The notes: generated by a model from the letters alone, not told the origin. DNA of 64,000 bases from Opisthorchis felineus (GCA_004794785.1 SJOL01010054.1:146380-210379), one strand, 5' to 3'. Shown: positions 24,844 through 37,338, counted from the stretch's first letter. Made by a program: numbers and translations.

Positions 24844-24930
24844 AGCTACTCATAAGGTTGTCGGAAACTCTTCGACATCCCACGACCAGCTTCACCATTC
24901 TTGGAGCTTCAAGTTTGACGTTCCCGATTC
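24844..24930 (-). repeat. Hammerhead repeat (family A), short remnant
   Basis: ctactcataaggttgtcggaaac, then a decayed ribozyme region (atcccacgaccag..., ttcttggagctt); core bases lost. Confidence 0.6.
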
Positions 24931-25373
24931 GCTGTGTGTAAAGCCTATCGATTGCACGCCTGTTTGTCTGAAGAAGCTGAGTATAAAACTTCTGTTTTGC
25001 AGCTTGGAACGTGCCTACTGGACTCGGGAGTGAACACTGAGCACTTTTGCTCCCGGACAGTTGTCAGACGGATCTGATGGTCTCAGTGACACCCCATTCT
25101 ATTGACTTTAAAATAGCGATGTGGTATCAGATTTGTAGAATGATGAACGCAGACAAGGCAGGTAGAATGTTGGTAGTGTGTTGGAGGCGTTGAGATGGCC
25201 AGTCAACTCAAAGCAACGCAGACCACAACGCAAGAAGGATCACAAACGGACCGATAGATTCACGAAAAACGCTTCCCCCCCCCCTACCCAAGTAGCCAAT
25301 CACGTTGGGAGGTAACAGATCGTCTTCAAATGCTATATAAACACAGGCAGGCAAAGAAGAAGTACCCACTCAA

Positions 25374-25449
25374 CTGCGCACTGATGACGTAACGTTTGCA
25401 AGTCAGCTGACAAGCTCGACGAACAAATCAACAGTCACCTGATCAACAA
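25374..25449. repeat. Fold-back element family E, half copy
   Basis: GCGCACTGATGA is followed at once by CGTAACGTTTGCAAG: the helix II hairpin and GAAA seen at 33330-33352 are deleted. Then the right arm (caagctcgacgaacaaatc...). Confidence 0.6.
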
Positions 25450-25744
25450 ACAAAAAGTAGATTCTGTTATAACCCCTTCCATCGAGCAGGATACAGATGC
25501 TTATCAGTAAGTGGTGGTCAGTAATTGATGTAACTGTGCTGCAAGGTCATCTCGGTGAATTGCAGCGTTGCCTGTATTCTATGGAAAAGAAGTAGGCATT
25601 TATTATATGCGTCTCAGTAATAGCTTTGGCCTTTTCGAATCGAAGAAGTTCTACCACCCTCGACCTTGGTTGTCGAACATAAGAACAAGTAATCAAGCAG
25701 CTGCTGTTTCTTCAGGAAAACTGAATCACATTGCTCAAGCGTAA

Positions 25745-25960
25745 ACATGTTCGCTCTTTCAGGCGTGATAATTCAGCTGTGTCCAGCGTACGCTGGTGGA
25801 GTAGTGGCAACACGCTTTCCTCGCATGTCACGTGTCCGGAGTTTAAACCCAACGCTGCTGGTTGGGTCCAATAAGGGAGAAACTTGAGTCCATTGTTTCC
25901 TTGGTTCGGTGTGGACTCACCAGATAAACAGAGCCAGGACACGAGGAGGACTGTTCAAAC
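25745..25960 (+). mobile_element. tRNA-like SINE, family C
   Basis: Shares acatgttcgc, ggtggagtagtgg (box-A-like), a box-B-like ggagtttaaaccc, and ggtgtggactcaccaga with the copy at 48270. The ribozyme block reads CUGCUGG then GAAA and is dead. Confidence 0.65.
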
Positions 25961-26365
25961 AAGAGTGATGTGAGCGCGAAAAATGAATGCTAACAGTCTT
26001 CTGGTAGAAACCAGTCTGCCACACCAAGCAAGTCCAAACCCGATAAACACAGAGAGAGAGAAAAAAAGAGAGAACCTCAACAGCAATGATCTATAATGAT
26101 GCATGGCTTTTACGAGCTTCAAAGTGCCCAGCTCATGAATGCATAGGATAACTCTGACAGAAGAAATAGGTCACAGCAAGTCAGATCCTCTTCGTATGTA
26201 CCCGATATCAAAACACATTCTTGGATCCTGTTTTCAGTGGTTTCAGGTGGTGATATCAACCAAAAAAGGTTTTTCATATTATTGAATTTGAATGGAAAAT
26301 TAATGTCTAAACAATTTGTCCATGAACTAAGCTCTGCCTGTATGGTGACTCTTGTTCATTTCCAG

Positions 26366-26401
26366 AAAACAAACTGATAAGTACAGACCAAAAGAAGTAG
26401 C
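26366..26401 (+). CDS. Micro-exon 9 (36 nt)
   Basis: Acceptor cttgttcatttccag and donor gtaagt flank 36 nt that read KQTDKYRPKEV in phase 2. A basic/polar linker-like peptide. Confidence 0.65.
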
Positions 26402-26734
26402 GTAAGTTTACGCATTTTTCAACTGTCTTGCGTGAAGTCTTCCTTCTCGGAGAGCAAACCAGTTGTCTCTAAGACCTGACTTCCAAGAATGAAACACTCT
26501 TCGGAGCGAACTGACCCTTAGATGTCGATATTTTCTTCATAGAAACATCTTGATTACTCTCGAGGAGCAAACACCTGGAGACCAATGTCCAGTGACTTTC
26601 TGGCTGGCTTCCAGGTTTTTCTGGGTGAGGGGATACAAGGAGGTGAAACATTGGCTCATGTTCCAACACTTGTGAAATCGATGGTCCTGAGCAGATTTGC
26701 TAACTTTCGACAAAGATTTCTGATGCTGAGAAGC

Positions 26735-26970
26735 CAAGAAGCACTGTACAGCTGTTTCATCCTTATTGAGAATCATCAGCAGTGCTCATCTCACGCAACC
26801 GCAGACAGTTTCGAACTCGTGACCTTCTGACCAGTGATTGAACACTTAACTATTTGGCCGCGAGTGGCTGATCAGCAGTGTGATTAGCTCTCCCTTAGCG
26901 CCGCAAGACAACAGCACTCATCCTTGAATCGCAGATATCACATGGTCACATGGTCAAACTTGTTGACTGA
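26735..26970 (-). mobile_element. tRNA-derived SINE family B with hammerhead ribozyme
   Basis: Minus-strand tRNA-like head (GCCAAATAGTTAAGTG, box B GAGTTCGAAAC), then the ribozyme at 26741-26785. The order of tRNA head followed by hammerhead is that known for the schistosome SM-alpha SINE-like family. Confidence 0.7.
26741..26785 (-). ncRNA. Hammerhead ribozyme, near-intact
   Basis: On the minus strand: GCACUG, CUGAUGA, a short helix II with a U-U first pair (UUCU...AGGAU), GAAA, palindromic helix III ACAGCUGU, cleavage triplet GUA, then CAGUGC, which is perfectly complementary to the first strand of stem I (up to 8 bp with one G-U). All catalytic bases are present; the weak helix II may lower activity. 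Confidence 0.6.
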
Positions 26971-28477
26971 TTGCTCAAGTGAAGAAGAGAATGTCGCTCA
27001 TCTTGTGAAATTATTCTTTGCCTGAGCCATTTATTGATTGATGCTGGTGAGGGGGTTTGATAATTTCCAGTAGAGCGAATCACCTAGTAAGGCTGGCCGA
27101 AGTGTGAGTTACGAGAGGTGTGCCAAGTGAAGTTCACCTGACCTGACAACCACATGGCTGTTAAAACCGAATGAACGTCCGATTGTGACTTCTTGCCATT
27201 GCGGCGTTTGGGTCAAACCTGTGCTAATTAATGATGGTCGAGCGGTTTGCCAAAAATGAATTACCTGTCACTCTGGGGTTGAGCTGGTAAACCGTTTCAG
27301 TTGTTCTGTTACTGGTACAAATAATTGATGCGTTCGGTCCACAGTGAGTTCGGAGACCCCGATTTGCGTAATTGTAACTATTTCGAACCTGCAGGATAGC
27401 AGTTTCTTGAACACGTCTTAGTACAGGAATTTTTCGGCATCATTATGGAAGGTCAAAACGATTGATCTTACTGAGGAGGAAAATTCGTTGAGTCTTTCAG
27501 CGCCAAGTTTACCGCAAACATAATTTATTCTAGGCTTCATTCGAACTATATCTATGAGACTTGAGAGTTGGTGATAAGGCAACATTCTGCCGAAATATTT
27601 GTAGCTCTGATGGGGAACCAGAAAGTGTTTCTCTATTCGGTTCCGCGTTTTTTCTACTCTTGAGCAAGTCACATACAAAACAAATTTTATGCTCGATGAA
27701 ACTGTTTTCTTGAGGATGAGTACTGTACAATATAACTGGTTCAAACGGGTTGAATGACGAAGCCATGAGCTTACCGAAACGATTCCCATTCGCCTGTTTG
27801 GCCTGAAAGGTCTGCCCAGCAGAAGTACATCTGATCCCTTTCACTGAACTGTCTTCCGACAAGAACATCAGTTAGTCTGCTGCCTGGACACATCCTCCCA
27901 TTCCCTCCAATTGCTTCAACGTAACCGGAGAACAAATCGCCGGAAGGAAGTTTTGGCCTAGGATTTCGCTTGTCATAATTCGAAAACTTGAAAATCGGCC
28001 CTATCTGACTAAAAAACGGTGTAATGCGCACTCGACTGAATAATATCAGAAACGAGAGATCGATTCGGGTCCACAAAAACCCGACAGCATTGTGTAGGGC
28101 CTCACGGTCTTACAGATATGGACGCTAAAATTGTTTGTCATCTGCTTTACTGCATCCATACAAAGAACACAGTCTGATTTGCTGCGACAAAACTTGAGCA
28201 TTTATTCAGCAAAGAGTAACGGTGATGACTCCAGTTCGTTGGCAGGTAATGCGGGCAACCAGGTGACGAAATAGGTTATTGTGGAACGTCGTTGGTAGGC
28301 ACATATGCCCCAGCAGACATCTTAGCTCAAACAAGAGCGCGTTGTCTGCTCTTCCAAAGAAGGCAGAATGTGGTCAGCCGGTAATTCGTTTCCACTGATG
28401 TCTGCTGAGTTCACTATGACTGCTCCCTATTATCCTTTGCATAACTATAAAATAAGCTAAAAATCGTTCAGCTGTAA

Positions 28478-28645
28478 CACCCTTTCGATGTAAAGCCACC
28501 AGTCCGCCCGAAGGAAGCACTAGGGCCGAGATATTGCCCAGGTTTCCTAAACCTAGACAGGAGCAGTCGAGATTCAGAGGTTGGATTCGAACCACAGACC
28601 ATCCTGTCAATAGGTTTTCACCTTAACCACAAAGCTTCCCCGAGT
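28478..28645 (-). mobile_element. tRNA-derived SINE, family D
   Basis: On the minus strand, box B (GGTTCGAATCC) and CAACCTCTG, then the cttccttcgggcgg block as in the copy at 34145. Confidence 0.65.
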
Positions 28646-28791
28646 TATATGGCTAAAAATTTCGAATTCTGTCTCAGTACTCCAGTAATCAGTCAGTCCT
28701 TATAAAACACAGGTATCTGCAGTTGAGTACAGTAAAACATGACCATCAACCAAATCTATCAAGAATAACGAGACAGATTTTCTCGAGGGAA

Positions 28792-29065
28792 CGTATTACT
28801 CGTAAAGTTGCTGAACCCCCATCGACAGCCCACGACCGGTTTCGCCCTTCTCGGGGCACATCAGATAGGCGCCGTCCTGAGTTGTCGTCAACCTTTTGTT
28901 CCAGTTGAACCCATACTGTACGAAACGTGTGAAAAATATTCATTTGCAGATTAAATTGATGATCACGGAAACTCAACTGATTCCCAGATGAAATTCTCGT
29001 TTGTGATATTCTTCAAATGAATGTGAACCCCTCAAGAAAAAGGTACACCGCAATATCTTGAACGA
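28792..29065 (-). repeat. Hammerhead repeat (family A), nearly intact ribozyme
   Basis: Almost full-length unit. The ribozyme at 28828-28870 (minus) has GCCCC/GGGC helix II, GAAA, CCGGUC and the GUGGGC stem, but CUGAUGU instead of CUGAUGA (A9 to U), expected to cut activity. Confidence 0.75.
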
Positions 29066-29464
29066 CGTTCCACTGCAGTTTGGTCTCCCGTCACTGACCG
29101 GACCTGGTTATCGTAGATGACGCACTCTGAATACGGGGTTTTCCTACTGTGGACTGAGTTCCGAAATTCCCAGGGGTCAAGTTGAGGACAAATTTGTCCG
29201 TGCTCACTGACTAGACTTTTGATTTCTTAAAATTAGGTTTGAATTTCCGGGAAGTAACGGAAGACGAGACTCAGGAAATGAGCATTCTTGACCGGCATTC
29301 GCTACAGATGGTTCAAAGTGGTACCAAACTGCTTAGTACGTAATTTTTACCTTACCGTTCCCATCAGAGTCACTCAGACCGAAAATGACAGTAACCCCCT
29401 GTAGTCTAACACAAGTCGATCGCTTTGTTGATACTCAAATAACCTTGATTTTCAACTCTTTTAG

Positions 29465-29500
29465 AGAACGTCCGGAGAAGAAGCAGGAACCTAGCACGAC
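29465..29500 (+). CDS. Micro-exon 10 (36 nt)
   Basis: Acceptor gattttcaactcttttag and donor gtgagt; reads ERPEKKQEPST in phase 2. It resembles the exon at 34605 in length and layout (E at the start, then EP followed by S/I-T at the end), so these two may be ancient duplicates. Confidence 0.7.
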
Positions 29501-30690
29501 GTGAGTCTTTATCATCCTACCAAGCGGGAAATTGTCCAGCTAATCTAAAAGAGCTACGGTTAATGAACTCGGTATTTCAGTCAGTTCTACTGAAAGTATA
29601 TCAAACTTGTGCAACTGGAAGTTATCTTTTCGCTGTTTCATTTTAATCTGGCCACATTATTGTCTGGTTCGGTCCGAAAGGCATGTAAGGAAGGGCGATA
29701 GATTTGATAAGGATTCAACGCATGTAAGCATCAACTGTGTAACAATTTTTGTCAAAAAAGAGCACAGTCTTACAGAAAAACCCTCAGGGAACCGACTGAT
29801 GTGATAACCCAGAAAGTTGCATGGATGGAATGTCATCCAAGGCATACTCCTGATTTCCAAGGTCACAAGGTTTTAGAGAATGCCGATAAAAGTAAACATA
29901 TCCATCTACGTGCCCGCAGACCCTGATCATTCTATTGATTATGTCGCAGAAGTACTTCAGGTGCCTCCTGTGGACTCGCTTTGTGGCACCAACAGGCGTC
30001 GTAAGGACAGTAAGAAATGACTGTCATGGAGGAACTGTGGCGCACAAATACTAATGAAAACGATCTACGGAAGTTCTTTCCGATTGGCATTCGATAGTTA
30101 TGCAGGTTTCAGTAAACCAGTGATCGTTAAATGCAAACCCTACTTCTGTATGATAATGCTCAAGTCCATTGGCTTAATTCAGCGCAGAATGCAACCTGGG
30201 GTACTACTCATCTCACAGTAATTCTCTCACAGTTGCATGGAACATGGATAAAAATGGTCTTCAGACAATTTGCTGCAAGCAACAGCAGACTGTGGAATTT
30301 GATTGCCATGCACTGGTGTGTCCATCTTGAGCATCAGATGACAGTGGTTGGAATCCTGGTCAGGTCGGATTATGCGCTGATGGTGATAAGAACGAACCTT
30401 ATGTCCTGCGTTCTTAATCAGTGTCGAGTAGTCAGGGAAACCGTGTCAGTAGAGAAAGGGAAATTTGAATAGAAGAATGCAGGTCCCATGTTCCTAATCG
30501 GCTGTCCGCCTGGACATACCCCCGGAACCTTCGAATATCTTACTTTCTCCGTAACATTTACTGCCATGTTCTCTCGTGTGAGCTTAAATGTAAGTGTTCA
30601 TACAAAATGCCATTTAAATAAAAACAACAAACTATGAGACGCCATTTTTGAGGGGCCAAAACAATAGTACTTCCGTTGTATGGACGTAAT

Positions 30691-31050
30691 TCACTACTCA
30701 TAAGGCTGCTGAAAACTCTGACACCCCATGGCCGATTTCGCCCTTCCTGGGGCTCATCAGGTAGACATAACCCCCGAATTTCCGGCACCCTTATGTTCCA
30801 CTTGAACCCAAAATTATTAGCCTCAAGCATGGCAAGACCGGTCATGGGTTACCGAAAGGTTTTCAGTAGCCTTATGAGTAGTGTGTTACGTCTACACGAT
30901 GTAATGCGATACTGGCGTATCGTGCCAACTGAAACATGAGGCGGTCTAGTGCAGCACATTGAATTGAAGTAGAACACCATAAGCGAGAGATTAAGTTAGG
31001 TCTCCTGTGAAAACCGAATGCGTATACACATGAGCATATTTCGCTGAAGT
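30691..31050. repeat. Two family A hammerhead repeats, inverted
   Basis: 30691-30820 (ribozyme on minus) meets 30822-31050 (ribozyme direction plus), giving a palindrome-like locus. The minus ribozyme (about 30725-30766) keeps CUGAUGA and GAAA, but the cleavage side reads CGGCC and stem I is weak. The plus copy has lost CUGAUGA. Confidence 0.75.
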
Positions 31051-33273
31051 ATTTCCAGTTAAAAATTCCTAGACTTTTCTGTTGAGCTTACTGATAAGAT
31101 CGATGCACCAATGAAGTTTATGACAGATGAATGTCCTTGAGTTTCTGTGGAGGATAGAACCAACTTGAAAGCCCTACAGCCTGCAGCAACGGGAATAGTT
31201 GCAGATGCAAGCTACTGATTGGTTATATCGCTCATCTCCGAGCATTTTGATCAATACAGCTCTATGAACTTCAAGGACTGGAGAACATGTTGCATAATCT
31301 TCCACTCACGCCACAGTAGGTACATATAACACCGATGTCCTTCTGGTGATGTCGTAGAGTAGAAGACCAATAACATTCAATGCCATTGTGGAGACGTTGT
31401 CAACCTCGAAGCAATCCCATAAGAAACTGACCTACGTTGCAGCAACATCCTCTCAATGAAAATGAATGAAGTAATGCTGGATAAACACGCGTTTTCAATG
31501 ACCTCCTTTACCGCAAACCAAATATGGTGGCGAGAAAAGGCGTTTTAGTTGACTCAAGGGACAAAAAGCTAACTTTTCGAGCTATGTGTGGAGGATATGG
31601 CTGGTTAGATAACTGCGCTGGGTGGGAGACGAACCAGATATTAAATCATTTGAGTAGGACGGACTGTGTGCTGCTATTTCGGGCGCATAGTTCAAAGATG
31701 TGAAAGCGGCTGACAGCAGCCGCGGAGCCATCTAGTCTAACCGCTTTGGATAGAGGGTTATAGGTAGCTTGGTAAACAATCCGGAAGGCTTCCATGACGC
31801 TTGCCCAATTGCTTTCCGCCTACTGAGTTGAGGGAAAAGAGCTCTGAATGCAATCATTGTCATTTACAGGGTGGACCAGTTGGTGCAGTATTCTCTGGTA
31901 GGTTGAAGTAAATTCTCAGCCATGCACAGAAGTGGCCCAACTGAATTGATGAAGAACCTCAGACAGGGTCGTAACTGGCAGTGTCTTTATTCTGTAGGTG
32001 TGAAGGACAACAATAAGAACAGACACTGGAGTTTTGTCAAGTTGAGCACGGATTTTCCAGCTTCAAAGAGGCTTCCCGGCAATCTGTCTAGTTCGTCGAG
32101 ATTTTGGCTATTAGGTAGCAGTGAAATAAACCGGCTCGGGTAGCACTCAATAGCTCAAAAAATGAGCGATTTGCGCCTCAGGGCGTTTCGTCTAGACATA
32201 TCTGCTGAGCTGTAGAAGCTAAGTAGCAATCAGTGAGGAAGAGATACGGAAACTTTATACGATATTCATTCTTTGAACAGAATCATCCGATTGTACGGTC
32301 AGTGACGAGTCTGCTAAGGCGATTTGTTTGATCGTCTAACGTTTTCTTGCTGTGGAAAATTTCCGAAGCCGTAGGATGAGCATTCAAAGAACTGTGAATT
32401 CCATATGGACCAAACTCTTAATCAAATTTTCAAATTATCTCACAGACATGTAGGATACTCGTAAATATTGGATTTCCAGTTTGGCCACAGCATAGCGACT
32501 TGTCGTGAGCAACTAGTCTAGCGGATATTTCGGGCGACAACGTTGCGTAACTGGAACCAGCGGGTATGTCTAACGCATCTCTCTAAGCTTAGTCAAAATC
32601 TACAGCAAATGGCACTGGTAAGTATGCAGCCCTGCGACTGACGTCAATTTAAGAACCGAGATAAATCACCTAGCCTAGTACCCGGCTGTTGTCGCCAGAC
32701 AACTGTCTGGAATCTAACCTAACCACTGAGTTATCGGGACAGTCGATCGGATCAATAGAGGAGTTATGCTTCAGCAGCTTTAGTTTTTCTATACCCGCGT
32801 AGTGAAAGCTTAAATTATTCAGCAAATGTACGGAATCACGGTGCCGCTGTTTGAGTCCATTAAAAAAAAAACAGATGAGTTGAACCCCTCCTATGGGTCT
32901 GAACCCTATCTCAGCTTTCGGTGGTGCAAAGCCTTTTTGGTGTACACTGTTCATCAACATTACTCACGCAACCATAGCTGTTCTGCCAGTGACTAGGTCG
33001 GAGACCGGCTTCGGCTACCTCAGCAGATCACCATATTTTAGGGGCAACTATGACCTTGTGTTGACTTCGCTACCGACGACCCGAACAGACTATTGCAGCT
33101 TTGAAGGAAAGTGGGACTAGTTAATGGGTCTGGTAAAAAATTCGCCTTGCAAGTATGGTTCAAAATGACCGTCTGTAAAAATTTACTTGTACCAATGGCA
33201 ATCACATCCCAAGAATTCGTTTTTCTCCACTGGAGGAAGATAACTTTTTGGGTCATTGTGGGACGATTATTGG
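31051..33273. other. Intron, nothing recognised
   Basis: 2.2 kb with no recognised repeat. A 12-nt phase-2 candidate (32606-32617, donor gtaagt) is too weak to call. Confidence 0.35.
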
Positions 33274-33409
33274 TTGTTGATCACGTGGCTGTTGATCTGT
33301 TCGCCGAGTGCATCACTGCGCACTGATGATGTCTCCTCGTATGGTGACGAAACGTTTGCAAGTCAATTGCCAAGCTCGGCGAACAGATCAACAGTCACCT
33401 GATCCACAA
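33274..33409. mobile_element. Fold-back element family E with hammerhead-like core
   Basis: 35-bp arms at 33274-33308 and 33375-33409 are inverted copies (ttgttgatca... / ...gatccacaa). Between them on + lie CUGAUGA (33323-33329), a possible GUC/GAC helix II with one unpaired U, GAAA (33349-33352) and AACGUU with a GUU cleavage triplet. GCA/UGC pairs as the inner part of stem I. Related copies lie at 7279, 12626, 15011, 25374, 44042, 49719 and 60076. Confidence 0.6.
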
Positions 33410-33637
33410 TCAATGAGCTCACCCGAGCTACCAATATTTCGACGCGGGATGATTCATCCATTATGGAGCTGCACTTGAGTACTGTTCACTACCCAGTGCA
33501 TGACACTGTCATGCATTGTCACACTGCACAATAACTCGAAAGGAAGTCACCATAAAAAACCCACATGTAAACATTCAGCTTGGGGCAGAGCAGTGACAAA
33601 TTGGTTTTGGCAACCAGCTTTAGGAACAATAATCATC

Positions 33638-33800
33638 GCGATATCTCGAATATCGTAGCAACTGGAACATGAGGCGGCCTGGTGCAGCACATTCAGTTGC
33701 ATGGAAACATCGCAAACGAGAAATTCAGCTGGGCTCCAGGTGAGTCTCTCGCAAAACCAAATTGATTTGCAAATGAGTGTATTTCTTGAATAATCAAACC
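33638..33800 (+). repeat. Hammerhead repeat (family A), tail half
   Basis: Starts cgcgatatctcgaatatcg and covers the catgaggcggcctggtgcag and ctccaggtgagtctctcg blocks, ending before the ribozyme. Confidence 0.7.
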
Positions 33801-34144
33801 ACTTATTTGGTGTGCTCCACGAACCGTAAGTATGGCGATAACTCCTTCAGAAAAACCGTCAACTGAGATATACAACCACATAGCGCTCCAACCATTTCCC
33901 AAAAACTCCAGCTGCATGCCAATAGCTGAGCTGTTTACGTGGATTTCTTGTGAATACCGTAGCATTTGATGATACCATTTCCAGCAGATTGGAAGCTACC
34001 GTAGGGTAGTTCGGCACGGAGCGGTAAGGAACCTGGTTTTCGGTATCTCCATAAATTGATCCGGCGAAATTCGTATTTTGACTGCTCATTGGTGGAGGAA
34101 ATGAACATTCATCTCCTTCCATGATTTTAGTTGACTGGACTTCC

Positions 34145-34385
34145 AAGGGTGTGTTAGATAGCTCAGTGGTTAGGGCGCAAACTTATTGAAAGGAAGGTCC
34201 TTGGTCCGGACCCGACCTCTGCATTTCTAATGTTCCAGTCTGGGCTTGGACAACGTGGCAGTATCTCAACCCTCGAGCTTCCTTCGGGTGGCACGCAGCT
34301 AGGCATCGAAACGATGTTACAGCTGGATCGATCTCGATCTCGCCTTCGAAGGGCGGGATACATGTAACCCCTTGTACTTAGCCAG
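34145..34385 (+). mobile_element. tRNA-derived SINE, family D
   Basis: tRNA-like head (gatagctcagtggttagggcg and a decayed box B ggtccggacccgac), then cctctgc, a cttccttcgggtgg block and catcgaaacgatgttacagc, as in the copies at 727 and 28478. Confidence 0.7.
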
Positions 34386-34604
34386 AGATGCAATTGATAT
34401 AGAAACGAGCTGAGGCGTATGGGTTGCAAATTTCTACCTGACTGAGTTTCATCTCCTTTTCGGACTTCATTCAAGCAGTCCAGCTTCACTGTACTTCGTT
34501 GAAACACTTGTTTTCCAAAACTAATTATGCTAAAAACAGGATGAATCACTGTTCTGCCATGCTGTTTCCGTTCGATAGAAATTATTTGCCATATTTCTCT
34601 TCAG

Positions 34605-34640
34605 GGAAAGCGTAGCGTCCAGAAGAGAACCTATCACCAT
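34605..34640 (+). CDS. Micro-exon 11 (36 nt)
   Basis: Acceptor gccatatttctcttcag and donor gtaagt; reads ESVASRREPIT in phase 2. Same length as the exon at 29465 and a similar -REPIT / -QEPST end. Confidence 0.7.
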
Positions 34641-34687
34641 GTAAGTTTTAGACATCATTCAAAAAAACCTTTCACTTGATCTTCCAT

Positions 34688-34738
34688 CTTAGGTCATGTG
34701 ACGGTCATGACGTGACGGTCGGTCATGTGTCACGGTCA
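34688..34738. repeat. Short imperfect gtgacggtcat repeat
   Basis: Overlapping direct and inverted copies of gtgacggtcatg and its reverse complement within 50 bp, right after the exon at 34605. Confidence 0.6.
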
Positions 34739-34922
34739 CACCTCACACAATTAGCTGTCCTTTTTTTCCGACTTGCTTGCTGCTCCCTGTCTCCATAGTT
34801 TGTCCCCACAGGTTGCAGCAACACCGCATCTTAACGCCTGCGGGTCGTCGGTAATCCACGTTAAACCTCTTATCACTGTATTACTTCTTTACCTAGAATA
34901 AAGACACAATATTACATTCCAG

Positions 34923-34934
34923 GTCACGGCCCAC
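34923..34934 (+). CDS. Possible micro-exon 12 (12 nt)
   Basis: Twelve bases between an AG (attacattccag) and the weak donor gtaata read SRP plus a split threonine codon in phase 2. Composition and phase fit, but the donor is poor and the size invites chance matches. Confidence 0.25.
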
Positions 34935-34999
34935 GTAATACGTAGATACCTTCACCAAGCCAGCTACAAGCTTACTACGAATCCATTGTGAGAAGCTCA

Positions 35000-37338
35000 C
35001 GGAACCATTCATTTGTCGCATCCAAACGTAGCGTATGGGGAGCGTGGCAGACCCAAGCGTCTAGTATACTTCCTCCAGTCCCCTTCCCCCCCACACACAC
35101 ACATTCACTGCATTTTTACTTTTGGCCGCAAATCTTTCTCCCCGTTGGCTCATTACACACTTTTCCTTTCACCTGTGGGCCCTTTTCATGACGCTGTCAG
35201 CGAGAAAATTATCCACCTTCGTTGACAGTACAGTCCTCCTCAACTCCATGCACTCCCGCCGACTTCCTCCTACCCGTAACACGGTCATCCAGTGCGTCGT
35301 GTCCACTGCGGACCTGGATAATCTCGTTACCGGGTCCACGATTATTCCCATCCTTTAGTTCCCTTTCCACCCCGTAGGTGGATCTAGAAATTTGAGTCCG
35401 GTTTGTAGATTATGTGAGTTTTTAGGTGGACAAGTGATCCTACCTACCGGGTCCCCGAAAAGTGCATTTGCAAAAACAAGTTCATCACCACCGATATTAC
35501 GGCTCAGTCCTCAGCAATCTCCAAACTCTATACCTGCGTAAACCCAAGTGGAAGCTGTGGTCTTGGCTGGAAACATAAGAGATGGCGAGATTTGGCGTTT
35601 GGTGGGGCAACCAGTGGTGCATAGCTTGTTAGCATATTTTGCGTCTCTGTTTGAATTTTAGTAGTATCCCAAACTTTCTACGCACACCTATATTCCGATT
35701 TCTCATCTTGCACTCTTGTGGCATGTGTGTCAATCAAGAACTAAAGTGAACTCATCAATCGACAGCTCGTACAAACATTCCAGCTAGTTCCGGAGACAAG
35801 CAATGTCCATGCGAGGGATGACAAATTCCTTTTTAGCGGGTACAACAGTCTGCTCTTATGCCAGTGTGTCTGTCCATCTTCGATTAGCGTACGGATCCTT
35901 TCCGGAAAGCTAGCTTGAGATAAAGCCTGATGGAGACTATACTAGAAGTGAAACGAAACGAAAGGAAACGAGAATTTCGGTGTAAAAGACACAGGAATTC
36001 GTGATGCTGAGGATAGGCAACAGTACTCGATTTCTATGAATACCATCCGGGTATAAAACGTAAGCATACAAGGAAGGTCTTTTTATTTGGCTGTATCCTC
36101 AACTTTGGAGATCTAAGCAACAACGGGAGCGATCGATATGTCCATCAATGCACGGATATTTAAAGTGCAGGGAGGATAAGCTACCATTGTGAGTGAGAGA
36201 AGTCTACGTAGAGACACGGATGATGAAAAAGTGACTCAAGCTTGACATCCAAGTCCGTCAAGAAGAGAGTGGACTTCCCCCTGATGTGCCTTCTTGATCC
36301 GTTAAACTATACTGGGGCTGTCCACGCGACACTCGAAGAGTCTCTCATGCCTGGTTGGTCAGTGGTCAGTGATCGGACCAACGCAGTCTACTGACGCTCC
36401 AGATTGGGGCTCGAAACATGTGCGGCTACCTGTTCTTTAAGAAATTTAATGCGCTGGAATTTCCCCTCAAACATCGCTGCCTTGCGGGCAGGCTTTTGAG
36501 CCAAAGGCTTTGGCTGAGGACCCTAATCATCCTCCTGTCTAGGTGTGGGTGTCCTGGCAGTATGCCAGTCTACGTACAACTATTAATTTCACACACACAA
36601 GTATACTCATGTCACATCGACCCGTCATCAGCCGGGTCGCCTTACTTGCTACATACAGCAGGGCGGGAAGCGCATCAAGAATCCAGGATGCAAGCACAGT
36701 GGCTGAGCTAACTGCCCCATCACTATCCATTCGCTTCCAGGGGCCACTGCGGCAGGACATGTAAGATTTGACATCGTCCTAATTCACCAAGCGGAGCTTG
36801 ACTGGATACTGGTTGACAGTCACTTGTTTGTGATTCGTGTGGTAAATTACATGAAGGAGTGTCACAAGTGGGAAGTTGATTATTGCCGGTTTGTCGTGTT
36901 TGCTTGCACCCCAACGGACACCACCAAAGGCAAGTTTTATGACGCCTTAGATTCCCTGGTGTGGCGGGGTAAAAACTTGGTGTCTTTGTGATGTCTGAAC
37001 GCGCAAGCGGGCATCTAAAACTCGACTAGGTGGTCGATCTGGCCTGGCTCGGTACCTAAGGAAAATGGTTGAACGATTACCTCAGCTGTGAACTGAACTC
37101 AGGCTGTTTTTATAAAGTACTAGAATCCGAAATAACCGAAGTCGTCTAGCCACATGGCGTTCTCCAACACTTCACTTTTGCTGCACGACTAACTAAGGTA
37201 ACTCAGGTCATTTACAATGGTTTCACGGACGTTTCACATTGCAGTTCCAGTGCAACCAAAAATCGCATTCGACAGTTAGCGTCTGTCATCAAACCGGATG
37301 TTGAGAACTGTATTGGTTTTATTCTTCCTGTTTTCTAG
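35000..37338. other. Intron, possible unidentified repeats
   Basis: 35169-35351 and 36540-36760 are open on both strands and relatively GC-rich, which often marks old transposons, but I could not assign a family. 36340-36415 (ggttggtcagtggtcag...ggggctcgaaac) may be a tRNA-like SINE head. Confidence 0.3.

Noticed and set aside
32606..32617. 12-nt candidate before gtaagt
   Set aside because: Acceptor moderate at best; a competing upstream AG gives 25 nt, which breaks the phase rule.
34163..34549. 128-codon minus-strand ORF
   Set aside because: Lies over the tRNA-derived SINE at 34145-34385; not a gene.
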